From Oscillospiraceae bacterium (GTDB lineage Bacteria > Bacillota > Clostridia > Oscillospirales > Oscillospiraceae), in NCBI GenBank assembly GCA_015067465.1, contig SVMK01000006.1, forward strand, positions 1 to 53,026: a stretch of DNA of 53,026 nt. The letters are read 5' to 3'. The position numbers were made by a program, and so were the translations under genes. The notes beneath the pieces are model-generated. The model did not search any database. It was not told where the DNA came from and was given only the letters and a program-made list of their open reading frames with translations. This document shows, piece by piece, positions 1 through 7,478 of this stretch (the first letter of the stretch is position 1; every line of letters starts with the position of its first letter).

Positions 1-175
1 ATTATATTGATTTTTTGTAAAAAACTCAAAGGCGATTTTGAACAAAATACCACAACGAAAGTACTGTGCAAAACTTACACAAGGGCCTCTGTGCTTTGGC
101 ATAAGGGTATGGTTTCCTGTTGATTATCTGCCCTAAAATTGTGCCGCATATCCTTTCTTATAATATAGTTCGCCT
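1..175. other. AT-rich flank, probable end of an integrated element
   Basis: AT-rich DNA to the left of the broken tRNA. A short reading frame is open on the plus strand from base 1 to about 123 and could be the tail of a gene that starts outside the window, but I do not recognise it. Because the tRNA 5' half is missing here, this side most likely belongs to an integrated element or to an excision or rearrangement scar. This is inference; no integrase is visible. Confidence 0.35.
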
Positions 176-220
176 TTGGTAAGGATGAGGTCGGCAGTTC
201 GAATCTGCCCAGCAGCTCCA
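176..220 (+). pseudogene. tRNA-Thr(GGT) 3' fragment, candidate attachment site
   Basis: The sequence holds the 3' part of a tRNA: anticodon loop TTGGTAA (176-182, anticodon GGT), the 3' strand of the anticodon stem GGATG (183-187), variable loop, a perfect T-arm GGCAG-TTCGAAT-CTGCC (193-209), acceptor strand CAGCAGC (210-216), discriminator T and encoded CCA (218-220). The matching 5' half (an acceptor strand GCTGCTG, the D-arm and CATCC) is absent upstream. Identity with a tRNA-Thr begins at the anticodon loop, a usual crossover point of tyrosine recombinases that enter tRNA genes. It is therefore best read as an att half-site, not as a working tRNA. Confidence 0.75.
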
Positions 221-223
221 TAT

Positions 224-256
224 ATGCCTGAAATCGAAAGATTTCAGGCATTTTTG
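224..256 (+). terminator. Intrinsic terminator after the tRNA fragment
   Basis: A perfect 12-bp stem (224-235 with 240-251), GAAA-type loop, and a T-run directly after it. It was probably the terminator of the original tRNA-Thr gene. Confidence 0.8.
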
Positions 257-449
257 TTTTGCCGCAGTTTCCGCCAAAGACTTCGGACGTCAGCTGCAGC
301 CTCTTGCGGGTCGCCGCGTCGCTGCCGTTCAGCGGCATTTTTGCCCGTTGTCTATCAATTTAGCACAAATTTTTCTGGCCTTTTCCTAAAACATATGGTA
401 TAATTGTTTATAATATACCATACATTACAACGAAAGGGGGTAGGGAGCC
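257..449 (+). promoter_or_regulatory. Leader and promoter region of the antiporter gene
   Basis: No gene is seen here. Two overlapping -10-like TATAAT boxes lie at 399-404 and 409-414; the -35 is weak (T-rich around 371-386). A purine-rich ribosome binding site (AAAGGGGG, about 433-440) precedes the ATG at 450. Confidence 0.5.
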
Positions 450-1892
450 ATGCTGCAAGGTTTTTACGCCGGACTCAGCTCGCAGGCTGCGCCGGTGATC
501 ATCTCCATCTCATGCATTCTGTTTCTGGGCTTTTTCATGACGCGCCTGACCAAGCTGGTGCGGCTGCCGAACGTTACGGCCTACATACTCGCCGGCATCA
601 TCATCGGTCCCTATGCCCTGGATCTGATCCCCGCGGAATTTATTGCGGGAACATCCTTTCTCCCCGACATTGCGCTGGCCTTTATCGCGTTCAGCACCGG
701 CGAATTTTTCCGCCGCTCCGTGCTGAAGAAAAACGGATTGCGCGTTGTGCTGATTGCTTTTTGCGAAACCTGCCTTGCCTCGGTGCTGGTGTTCGTGCTG
801 TGCCGCTTTGCTTTGCGGCTGAATATCGTTTTTTCCGTTGTGCTCGCAGCGCTTGCCGCCGCAACCGCACCCACATCCACGATCATGACCATCCGTCAGA
901 CCGGCGCGAAAGGCGATTTTGTAAACACGCTGCTGCAGCTCGTTGCGCTGGATGATATCATCGCCCTTGTGCTCTACAGCGTTGCCATCTCCGTCACCGT
1001 TGCGCTCACCACAGGCTCCCGCGTTGACACCGCGAGCATCCTCACTCCCGTTGTTTCCAACATCGGCGTTCTGGCGCTGGGCGCGGTGTTCGGCTTTTTC
1101 CTGAAGCTGCTCATGCCCAAAAAGCGCACCACCGACAACCGCCTGATCGTGTCGATTGCCATGCTGTTCACTTTCTGCGGCGTTTGCGCGCTGCTGGATA
1201 TCTCTCCGCTGCTCGGCTGCATGTCCATGGGCATGGTGTATATCAACCTCACCGACGACGACAGGCTTTTCAAGCAGCTGAACTATTTCAGCCCGCCGAT
1301 CCTGCTCATCTTCTTTGTCCGCTCCGGCGTGTCCTTCCGTCTGGATGCGCTGGCAAAAACCTCCGCGAGCGTCGGCGCCGTGCCGCTGCTGGTGATCAGC
1401 GCGAGCTACGCGCTGGTGCGCATCCTCGGCAAATATGCCGGCACATTCCTTGGCTGTCTTTACACCGGCAAGCCGAAAAATATCCGCAATTATCTCGGTC
1501 TTGCGCTGGTGCCGCAGGCCAGCGTGGCCATCGGTCTGGCAGCGCTCGGCGCGCGCATGCTCGGCGGCGAGGCGGGCGAATCGCTCAACACGATCATTCT
1601 CGCCTCAAGCGTGATGTACGAACTCATCGGTCCTGCCTGCTCCAAACTCGCGCTGTATCTCTCCGGATCCTACTCCAACCAGCTTGAAGATCTGGTTCCG
1701 GACGAGGCGCTCGCTCCGGCACAGGAGCCGCGCACCGAGCTGGAACTGCTGATCGAGCGCATACAGAAAATTCAGGCGGAACTTCCCGCCCACAACCACG
1801 ACGTTTCCGAAGAGGAGGCGTTTGACCAGGCGGCGTATGAATACAGCGAGCTGATGGGCTTCGGCTTCCGCCGCCGCTTTACGCGAAGATAG
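450..1892 (+). CDS. Cation/proton antiporter (CPA family, Na+/H+ exchanger domain)
   Basis: A 480-residue integral membrane protein with about twelve hydrophobic segments in residues 10-410. It carries the central motif of monovalent cation/proton antiporters: a Thr-Ala-Pro-Thr-Ser stretch followed by LVALDDIIALV, whose paired aspartates are the expected ion-binding site. The C-terminal 70 residues are hydrophilic and acidic, probably a short cytoplasmic regulatory tail; no TrkA-N domain is present. Likely role: exchange of Na+ or K+ for H+ for pH and salt balance. The ATG at 450 has a good ribosome binding site. The next gene starts 12 bases after the stop, so the two are probably co-transcribed. 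Substrate ion is not decidable from sequence. Confidence 0.85.
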   Translation: MLQGFYAGLSSQAAPVIISISCILFLGFFMTRLTKLVRLPNVTAYILAGIIIGPYALDLIPAEFIAGTSFLPDIALAFIAFSTGEFFRRSVLKKNGLRVVLIAFCETCLASVLVFVLCRFALRLNIVFSVVLAALAAATAPTSTIMTIRQTGAKGDFVNTLLQLVALDDIIALVLYSVAISVTVALTTGSRVDTASILTPVVSNIGVLALGAVFGFFLKLLMPKKRTTDNRLIVSIAMLFTFCGVCALLDISPLLGCMSMGMVYINLTDDDRLFKQLNYFSPPILLIFFVRSGVSFRLDALAKTSASVGAVPLLVISASYALVRILGKYAGTFLGCLYTGKPKNIRNYLGLALVPQASVAIGLAALGARMLGGEAGESLNTIILASSVMYELIGPACSKLALYLSGSYSNQLEDLVPDEALAPAQEPRTELELLIERIQKIQAELPAHNHDVSEEEAFDQAAYEYSELMGFGFRRRFTRR

Positions 1893-1904
1893 GAGGAAAA
1901 CACC

Positions 1905-2615
1905 ATGATGAACATACACGATCCCCTCGCCGCGCTGCTTGGCCCCTGGGCCGGTGAACTGGGCACGTTTTCCGTGCTGCTGCGCGTTGCGCTCTCTGTG
2001 CTTTTCAGCGCGCTTGTCGGCTGCGAGCGCGCCGTGAAGCGCCACGCCGCCGGTTTGCGCACATTTATCGTCGTGTCCCTTGCGGGCACAATGGCAATGA
2101 CACTCGATATCGGCTTCGGCGCAAGTTTCCCCATCATCTCCGCATTCAGCACAGTTGCCGCCGCCGTGATCGCCGTCAACTGCGTGATGTACAACTCCAA
2201 AAGCCGCATCCGCGGTCTGACCACCTCTGCCGCGCTCTGGTCCTGCGGCATCATCGGAATGCTCCTCGGCGCAGGACTTTACACAACCGCACTCGTCTGC
2301 CTTATCGCGCTCGTCGCCAGCCTTTACTATTTCCCGGCATTTGAGCGCTATCTCAAGGACCGCTCCAACCATTTTGAAATCCACCTTGAGCTGAAGAGCA
2401 AAGGCAACCTGCAGGATTTTGTCACCACCATCCGCCGCCTGGGACTGAAAATCGACGTGATCGAGGCCAACCCCGCCTATGCAAGCTCCGGACTGAGCGT
2501 TTACTCCGTTGCGCTCACCATCTCCAGTCCGGAACTGAAAAAATACAAAACCCACCACGAAATCATCGAGGCGCTGCGCAGCCTGGAATATATCCATTAC
2601 ATCGACGAAATGTGA
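1905..2615 (+). CDS. MgtC/SapB-family membrane protein
   Basis: A 236-residue protein with an N-terminal membrane domain (about five helices, residues 20-145) and a soluble C-terminal ACT-like domain (about 155-236). The MgtC signature is visible near residue 40: GCER followed by a short loop and AGLRT. MgtC proteins are linked to Mg2+ limitation, acid stress and membrane energetics; exact activity is unsettled. It follows the antiporter by 12 bases with a GGAGG site before the ATG, which suggests an ion or pH homeostasis operon ending at the hairpin at 2676. Confidence 0.85.
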   Translation: MMNIHDPLAALLGPWAGELGTFSVLLRVALSVLFSALVGCERAVKRHAAGLRTFIVVSLAGTMAMTLDIGFGASFPIISAFSTVAAAVIAVNCVMYNSKSRIRGLTTSAALWSCGIIGMLLGAGLYTTALVCLIALVASLYYFPAFERYLKDRSNHFEIHLELKSKGNLQDFVTTIRRLGLKIDVIEANPAYASSGLSVYSVALTISSPELKKYKTHHEIIEALRSLEYIHYIDEM

Positions 2616-2675
2616 CCGCGCCCGCGCAGGGCAGGCATGCATTCCTCCGCGCGCCGCAGCCATTCTGCCATGAAA

Positions 2676-2724
2676 AAAGCCACTCCCGTTATGCGTGACC
2701 TTTGCCGCGCACGGGAGTGGCTTT
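2676..2724. terminator. Bidirectional terminator
   Basis: A perfect 14-bp stem (2676-2689 with 2711-2724) with T-runs on both sides when read on each strand. It lies between the plus-strand mgtC-like gene and the minus-strand small membrane gene, so it can serve both. Confidence 0.85.
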
Positions 2725-2764
2725 TGCTTTTATGCAGTGCTGTTTTAACGGTGCAGGATGCCCG

Positions 2765-2971
2765 TTATTTGCCTTTGAGCCTTGCTTTCACAAAGGAAAC
2801 CACCATCACCAGGATGGCCGCCGCAAGGCCGAGCTGCACGCCGGTGTAAACCGTGTTTTCAAACGGATTGCCGGTGATCAGGCCGAAAAGCCATGCAGCT
2901 AAAATGCCGCAGGCGGAGAGCACCGCCAGCATCAGGATGATTGTCAGCACAGCGTATTTGGTGAATTTCAT
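2765..2971 (-). CDS. Small two-helix membrane protein, unknown function
   Basis: A 68-residue protein with two hydrophobic segments (about residues 7-31 and 43-61) and a basic C-terminal end (VKARLKGK). I do not recognise a family. It looks real: a GAGGAG site precedes the ATG at 2971, a good promoter lies at 3047-3075, and a terminator follows. It stands alone between the MgtC-like gene and the pfl genes. Confidence 0.65.
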   Translation of the reverse strand: MKFTKYAVLTIILMLAVLSACGILAAWLFGLITGNPFENTVYTGVQLGLAAAILVMVVSFVKARLKGK

Positions 2972-3046
2972 ATTCGTGTTTTCTCCTCAAAAAGCGGCGC
3001 AGGCCGCGCCTTTGTACCGGCGCGCTGCGTGCGTGGTGTTTTCGCT

Positions 3047-3075
3047 ATCATAGCACACTTACCCCCGTTATGCAA
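3047..3075 (-). promoter_or_regulatory. Promoter of the small membrane protein
   Basis: On the minus strand, TTGCAT (3075-3070), 17 bases, TATGAT (3052-3047). This places the start of transcription about 65 bases before the ATG at 2971. Confidence 0.7.
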
Positions 3076-3145
3076 CCTCTCCGCCCGCTGCCTTCGCAGC
3101 GCGTGCAGCGCAAAAGAGGCTACGCGCGCCGTGGCGGAAACCCCA

Positions 3146-3183
3146 ACAAAAAAGCCCCCGCAAAGCCTGCGCCCTGCGGGGGT
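3146..3183 (-). terminator. Terminator of the pfl operon
   Basis: GC-rich stem (TGCGGGGG-type arms at 3154-3162 and 3174-3182) followed on the minus strand by a run of seven T. It lies 54 bases after the pflA stop. Confidence 0.8.
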
Positions 3184-3236
3184 AAGTGTGTTTTTTGTGC
3201 AGCTGCGTTTTGGAAATCGGCTCTGCGCCCGCGCCC

Positions 3237-3947
3237 TCAGCGGCCGGCTTTGAGCACGGCATTCACCATTTCCATATCCGCCTCCGTGGGGGGCTGCGTG
3301 TCGGCCAGACGGTAAAGGCCCGGCTCCCACTTGTGCTCGCCCATCTTGTGGAACGGCAGCGGCTCAATGCGCTCAACGCATTTGAATCCGCGCAGGTATT
3401 CCGCCAGTGCCTCAAGCTTTTCCTTATCCAGCGTGTAGCCGGGAACAACTACATGGCGAATCCAAACCGGCTTGCCGACGCTCTCGCAATATTCCAGCAG
3501 CTCTTTTTCGCGCTCAAACACGGCATCGCTGCCGGTGATTTCCGCGCAAAGCGCACGGTCGTAGGCCTTGATGTCCAGCAGGAGCATGTCGGCCGCATCC
3601 ACCGCGTCCTTGCAAACGGAGAGCGGAATTCCGCCGGAGGTGTCGATCGCAACGTGAATCCCCTCCGCGTGCAGCGCATGGATCAGCGCAAGCACAAATT
3701 CGTGCTGCAGCAGCGGCTCGCCGCCGGAGAGTGTAACCCCGCCGCCGTTGCGGTAGAAGGGCTTATAGTCGCGCACCTTGTCCACAACCTCGGCCACGGT
3801 GACCTCCGTGCCGTCGGCCGGATCCCACGTGTCCGGGTTGTGGCAGAATACGCACCGCAGCGGACAGCCCTGGAAAAACACGACGAAGCGGATTCCCGGG
3901 CCGTCAACGGCGCCGAATGATTCGTAGGAATGGATCCTTCCCGTCAT
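3237..3947 (-). CDS. pflA: Pyruvate formate-lyase activating enzyme
   Basis: A 236-residue radical SAM enzyme that installs the glycyl radical on pyruvate formate-lyase. The radical SAM cluster motif CPLRCVFC (C-x3-C-x2-C) is near residue 29, followed by the SAM-binding TLSGGEPLLQ stretch near residue 73. Length fits the family. The ATG at 3947 shares its A with the pflB stop (TGATG), which points to translational coupling; a GTG three bases upstream is an alternative start. Its neighbour and target pflB is directly upstream in the same operon. Confidence 0.97.
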   Translation of the reverse strand: MTGRIHSYESFGAVDGPGIRFVVFFQGCPLRCVFCHNPDTWDPADGTEVTVAEVVDKVRDYKPFYRNGGGVTLSGGEPLLQHEFVLALIHALHAEGIHVAIDTSGGIPLSVCKDAVDAADMLLLDIKAYDRALCAEITGSDAVFEREKELLEYCESVGKPVWIRHVVVPGYTLDKEKLEALAEYLRGFKCVERIEPLPFHKMGEHKWEPGLYRLADTQPPTEADMEMVNAVLKAGR

Positions 3948-6163
3948 CACATTTTCTCGTGGAAGGTACGGGAGATAACCTCAAGCTGCTGCTCGCGGCT
4001 GAGCTTGATGAAGTTGACCGCATAGCCGGAAACGCGGATGGTCAGCTGCGGATACTTCTCGGGGTGATCCATAGCATCGAGCAGGGTTTCGCGGTTGAGA
4101 ACGTTGACGTTCAGGTGCTGGCCGGTCTTGTCCATATAAGCGTCCAGCATGGTGATGAGGTTGTCGGTACGGTCTTCCATCTCCTTGCCCAGTGCGGAAG
4201 GCGCCATGGAGAAGGTGTAGGAGATACCGTCTTCGCAATCCTCGAAGGGGATCTTGGCAACGCTCAGCAGGGAAGCCAGCGCGCCGTTGGTGTCGCGGCC
4301 GTGCATCGGGTTGGCACCGGGTGCGAGCGGGATGCCGGCCTTTCTGCCGTCGGGCGTGGTGCCGGTGTTCTTGCCGTACTCAACGTTGGAGGTGATGGTC
4401 AGAACAGACTGCGTTGCGATGGAGTCGCGGTACATGTTGTTCTGGCGGATGTGGTTCATGAACATGCGGGCAACCATAACTGCGAGATCGTCCACACGGT
4501 CGTCGTTGTTGCCGTACTTGGGATAGTCGCCCTCGATTTCAAAATCGACTGCGATGCCCTTTTCGTTGCGGATGGGCTTCACCTTGGCGTACTTGATTGC
4601 ACTCAGAGAGTCGGCAACCACGGACAAGCCGGCGATACCACAGGCGGTGGTGCGCTTGATGTTTTCATCCATCAGAGCCATCTCGATGCGCTCATAGTCA
4701 TACTTGTCGTGCATATAGTGGATGGTATACAGCGCCTTGGTGTAAACGTTTGCGAGATATTTTGCCATCTCGTCGAAACGTGCCATAACCTCGTCGTAAT
4801 CCAGATACTCGCCGGTGATGGGCTTGAGTGCGGGACCGACCTGCTTGCCGGTGATCTCGTCCACGCCGCCGTTGATTGCGTAAAGCAGGCACTTTGCCAT
4901 GTTTGCGCGGGCGCCGAAGAACTGCATCTGCTTGCCGATGCGCATCGGGGAGACGCAGCAGGCAATGCCGTAGTCATCGCCGAGGTCAACGCGCATCAGG
5001 TCGTCGTTTTCATACTGGATGGAGCTGGTGCGAACAGAGATCGCGGTTGCATATTTCTTGAAGTTCTGGGGCAGACGGGGGCTCCACAGAACGGTCAGGT
5101 TGGGTTCGGGTGCGGGGCCGAGGTTGATGAGGGTGTGGAGATAGCGGTAGCTCATCTTGGTGACCATGTGGCGGCCGTCGAGGCCCATACCGCCGATGCA
5201 CTCGGTGACCCACACGGGATCGCCTGCAAAGATGTCATCGTAATCCAGGGTGCGCAGGAAGCGGACGATACGCAGCTTCATGATGAAGTGGTCAACCATT
5301 TCCTGAATTTCGCTTTCGGTGTAGCGGCCTTCGGCCAGGTCGCGCTCGGCATAGATGTCGAGGAAGGTGCTGGTGCGGCCCAGGCTCATTGCGGCGCCGT
5401 TCTGCTCCTTGACGGCGGCGAGATAGCCGAAATAGGTCCACTGAATGGCTTCCTTGGTGTCCTGTGCGGGACGGGAAAGATCGAAGCCGTAGATCTTGCC
5501 CATTTCCTTCAGTTCTTCCAGAGCGTCGATCTGCTCGGCGATTTCCTCGCGCTTGCGGAGAATGTCCTCATTGATCTGGGGATAGTCGAGCTGGTCTTTT
5601 GCGGCTTTCTTCTGCTCAATGAGATAGTCCACGCCGTAGAGTGCAACGCGGCGATAGTCGCCGATGATGCGGCCGCGGCCGTAGGCATCGGGCAGACCGG
5701 TCAGAAGCTTGGCGCTTCTGGCGGCGCGGATTTCGGGCGTGTAAACTTTGAAAACGCTCTCGTTGTGGCTGTGGCGATACTTGAAGATCTTCTTCACTTC
5801 GGGGTCGAGATGATAGCCGTGCTCTTCCAGAGACTGCTCCACCATGCGCAGGCCGCCGAACGGCATGATTGCGCGCTTGAGGGGCTTCTCGGTCTGCAGA
5901 CCGACGATCACTTCGAGGTCCTTGTTGATATAGCCTGCATCGTGTGCTGCGATGCCGGAGATCAGCTTGGTGTCGGCATCCAGAACGCGGCCGGGGGCAT
6001 TGCGCTCTTTTTCAAGCAGAACGCTCAGCTCTTCCCAGAGCTGCTTGGTGCGTGCGGTGGGCTCGGCAAGAAAGCTGTCGTTGCCGTCATAGGGCGTGTA
6101 GTTCTTCTGGATAAAGTCGCGAACATTGACGGCTTTGTTCCATTCACCATTGACAAAGTTCAT
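3947..6163 (-). CDS. pflB: Formate C-acetyltransferase (pyruvate formate-lyase)
   Basis: A 738-residue glycyl radical enzyme that converts pyruvate and CoA to acetyl-CoA and formate in anaerobic cytoplasm. The adjacent catalytic cysteines are in IACCVSPMR (about residues 406-412) and the radical glycine is in RVSGYAVNF near the C-terminus (about residue 713). Length and motifs fit true PFL, not a diol dehydratase-like relative. AAAAGGGG precedes the ATG at 6163. A minus-strand terminator from the LysR gene lies just upstream, so pflB must have its own promoter in 6164-6248; a TATGAT at about 6240 is a possible -10 but I see no convincing -35. Confidence 0.98.
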   Translation of the reverse strand: MNFVNGEWNKAVNVRDFIQKNYTPYDGNDSFLAEPTARTKQLWEELSVLLEKERNAPGRVLDADTKLISGIAAHDAGYINKDLEVIVGLQTEKPLKRAIMPFGGLRMVEQSLEEHGYHLDPEVKKIFKYRHSHNESVFKVYTPEIRAARSAKLLTGLPDAYGRGRIIGDYRRVALYGVDYLIEQKKAAKDQLDYPQINEDILRKREEIAEQIDALEELKEMGKIYGFDLSRPAQDTKEAIQWTYFGYLAAVKEQNGAAMSLGRTSTFLDIYAERDLAEGRYTESEIQEMVDHFIMKLRIVRFLRTLDYDDIFAGDPVWVTECIGGMGLDGRHMVTKMSYRYLHTLINLGPAPEPNLTVLWSPRLPQNFKKYATAISVRTSSIQYENDDLMRVDLGDDYGIACCVSPMRIGKQMQFFGARANMAKCLLYAINGGVDEITGKQVGPALKPITGEYLDYDEVMARFDEMAKYLANVYTKALYTIHYMHDKYDYERIEMALMDENIKRTTACGIAGLSVVADSLSAIKYAKVKPIRNEKGIAVDFEIEGDYPKYGNNDDRVDDLAVMVARMFMNHIRQNNMYRDSIATQSVLTITSNVEYGKNTGTTPDGRKAGIPLAPGANPMHGRDTNGALASLLSVAKIPFEDCEDGISYTFSMAPSALGKEMEDRTDNLITMLDAYMDKTGQHLNVNVLNRETLLDAMDHPEKYPQLTIRVSGYAVNFIKLSREQQLEVISRTFHEKM

Positions 6164-6240
6164 TTCTTTTTCCCCTTTTCTACAGTTTATTTTTAATTTT
6201 GCTCATTTTTTTGTATATTTCTCTTAGTATCTGTATCATA

Positions 6241-6279
6241 CCAATAAAAAATGCGGATTTGAAGTAATCAAATCCGCAT
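6241..6279 (-). terminator. Terminator of the LysR-type regulator gene
   Basis: A perfect 12-bp stem (6251-6262 with 6268-6279), 5-base loop, and on the minus strand a T-rich tract immediately after. It separates the regulator from pflB. Confidence 0.88.
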
Positions 6280-6334
6280 ACGCATATTCCCATTCGTGAT
6301 AACACAAACGTCCGACACGTCCGTACAAGTTATG

Positions 6335-7264
6335 TCAGCGCTCGGACAGCTCGCGCACCACCTTGTTCACTTTTTCGATAAACAGGCAGTCCCCGCCCGT
6401 GAGGTGGTAGCCGCGGCGATAGATCAGCGCGTCTTTATAGCGGTTGTCCGGCAGGTCGCAGCGCCGTTCCGTGAGCGGATAGGTGTCCATCACGCTCTGG
6501 GGCGTGGGCGATGCCCACATGTAAGTTTCCGGCATGGCGCACAAAAGCTCAAACTGGCTCTGCCTCTCATATACCACGATCTCGCGCGTCTCCGGCGTGC
6601 GGCGGCGCAGCGCCTGCATCTCCGCGGGCGAAATCTGCGGAACCTCGGGATCGTCGTGGGTGATTTCGATGAGCGTTTCCAGATCGGCTTCGGTGATCTC
6701 TTCCTTGCTCGCAAGCGGGCTGTTTTTTGCCATAACAAGATGGAAGGAAAATTCCCAGATCGGCTGCAGCAGCAGGTCCTTGCTCTCCACATAGCGCAGG
6801 AAATAGTCCTCATACGCCGTCGGGTAGCGGATGATGCCGAGGTTGCAGTCGTGATCGGCAACGTGCGCAATCGCGCTCATCGTGTTGGTTTCGCGGTAAT
6901 CCGCGCGGATTCCCGCGTTTTTGTCCACTTCTTTCATAAATTCCACAAACGCCTGCGAAATGTAGCAGGCGATCGGAACTGCAAATTCGAAATGGTAAGC
7001 GTCCGTGCGATGGGGGCGAAATTCGTTTTCCAGCTCCTCCATGGACGCAATGATTTCCTTTGCGTGCGCAAGAAACGCCTCGCCCTTTTTCGTGGGCAAA
7101 ACGCCGCGCGAGGTGCGGTTGAAAATATCAAGTCCCGCATCCTGCTCCAGCTCGCGGATGGCCTTGCTCAGAAAAGGCTGGCTGACAAACAGCTTCTCCG
7201 CCGCTTTGGAGATGGATCGGCAGCGTTCCACTTCAACGGCATATTTCAGGTGTTGTATATCCAT
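6335..7264 (-). CDS. LysR-family transcriptional regulator
   Basis: A 309-residue regulator. The N-terminal winged helix (residues 1-60) has the LysR pattern: MDIQHLKYAVEV, then SISKAAEKLFVSQPFLSKAIRELE with the recognition helix, then TKKGEAF. Residues 90-300 form the effector-binding domain. The start chosen is ATG 7264, with GGAG nine bases upstream; a longer frame upstream lacks LysR similarity and runs into the promoter. Effector unknown. It lies upstream of pflB on the same strand with a terminator between, and is divergent from the c-di-GMP gene at 7479; control of either neighbour is only inference. Confidence 0.9.
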   Translation of the reverse strand: MDIQHLKYAVEVERCRSISKAAEKLFVSQPFLSKAIRELEQDAGLDIFNRTSRGVLPTKKGEAFLAHAKEIIASMEELENEFRPHRTDAYHFEFAVPIACYISQAFVEFMKEVDKNAGIRADYRETNTMSAIAHVADHDCNLGIIRYPTAYEDYFLRYVESKDLLLQPIWEFSFHLVMAKNSPLASKEEITEADLETLIEITHDDPEVPQISPAEMQALRRRTPETREIVVYERQSQFELLCAMPETYMWASPTPQSVMDTYPLTERRCDLPDNRYKDALIYRRGYHLTGGDCLFIEKVNKVVRELSER

Positions 7265-7319
7265 AGGCTCTGCTCCGTATTTTCGGTTGGTTATTGCCCG
7301 GCTGTTTACTATATCATTT

Positions 7320-7348
7320 ATTATATACCACCCTTCAACCCTTGGCAA
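7320..7348 (-). promoter_or_regulatory. Promoter of the LysR gene
   Basis: Minus strand TTGCCA (7348-7343), 17 bases, TATAAT (7325-7320). Confidence 0.75.
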
Positions 7349-7401
7349 TAAAACTTTCCCTGCCGTTTTAGCCGAAAATTTCGCAATTGATGTGTTACAT
7401 C

Positions 7402-7430
7402 TTTACAGCAACACTTATTTAATGTATAAT
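7402..7430 (+). promoter_or_regulatory. Promoter of the GGDEF/EAL gene
   Basis: TTTACA (7402-7407), 17 bases, TATAAT (7425-7430); the ATG at 7479 follows with AAAGGAGA about 7464. Confidence 0.85.
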
Positions 7431-7478
7431 TATTTTGATATATTATGCATTTTCTCTCACATAAAGGAGATTGTCTAT

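Noticed and set aside
75-338. Minus-strand reading frame with LLGRFELPTSSLP
   Set aside because: It is the antisense translation of the tRNA-Thr fragment, a known annotation artefact.
3917-6196. Very long plus-strand open frame opposite pflB
   Set aside because: It mirrors pflB codon bias; the encoded sequence is Val/His/Ala-rich and matches no protein, whereas pflB is certain.
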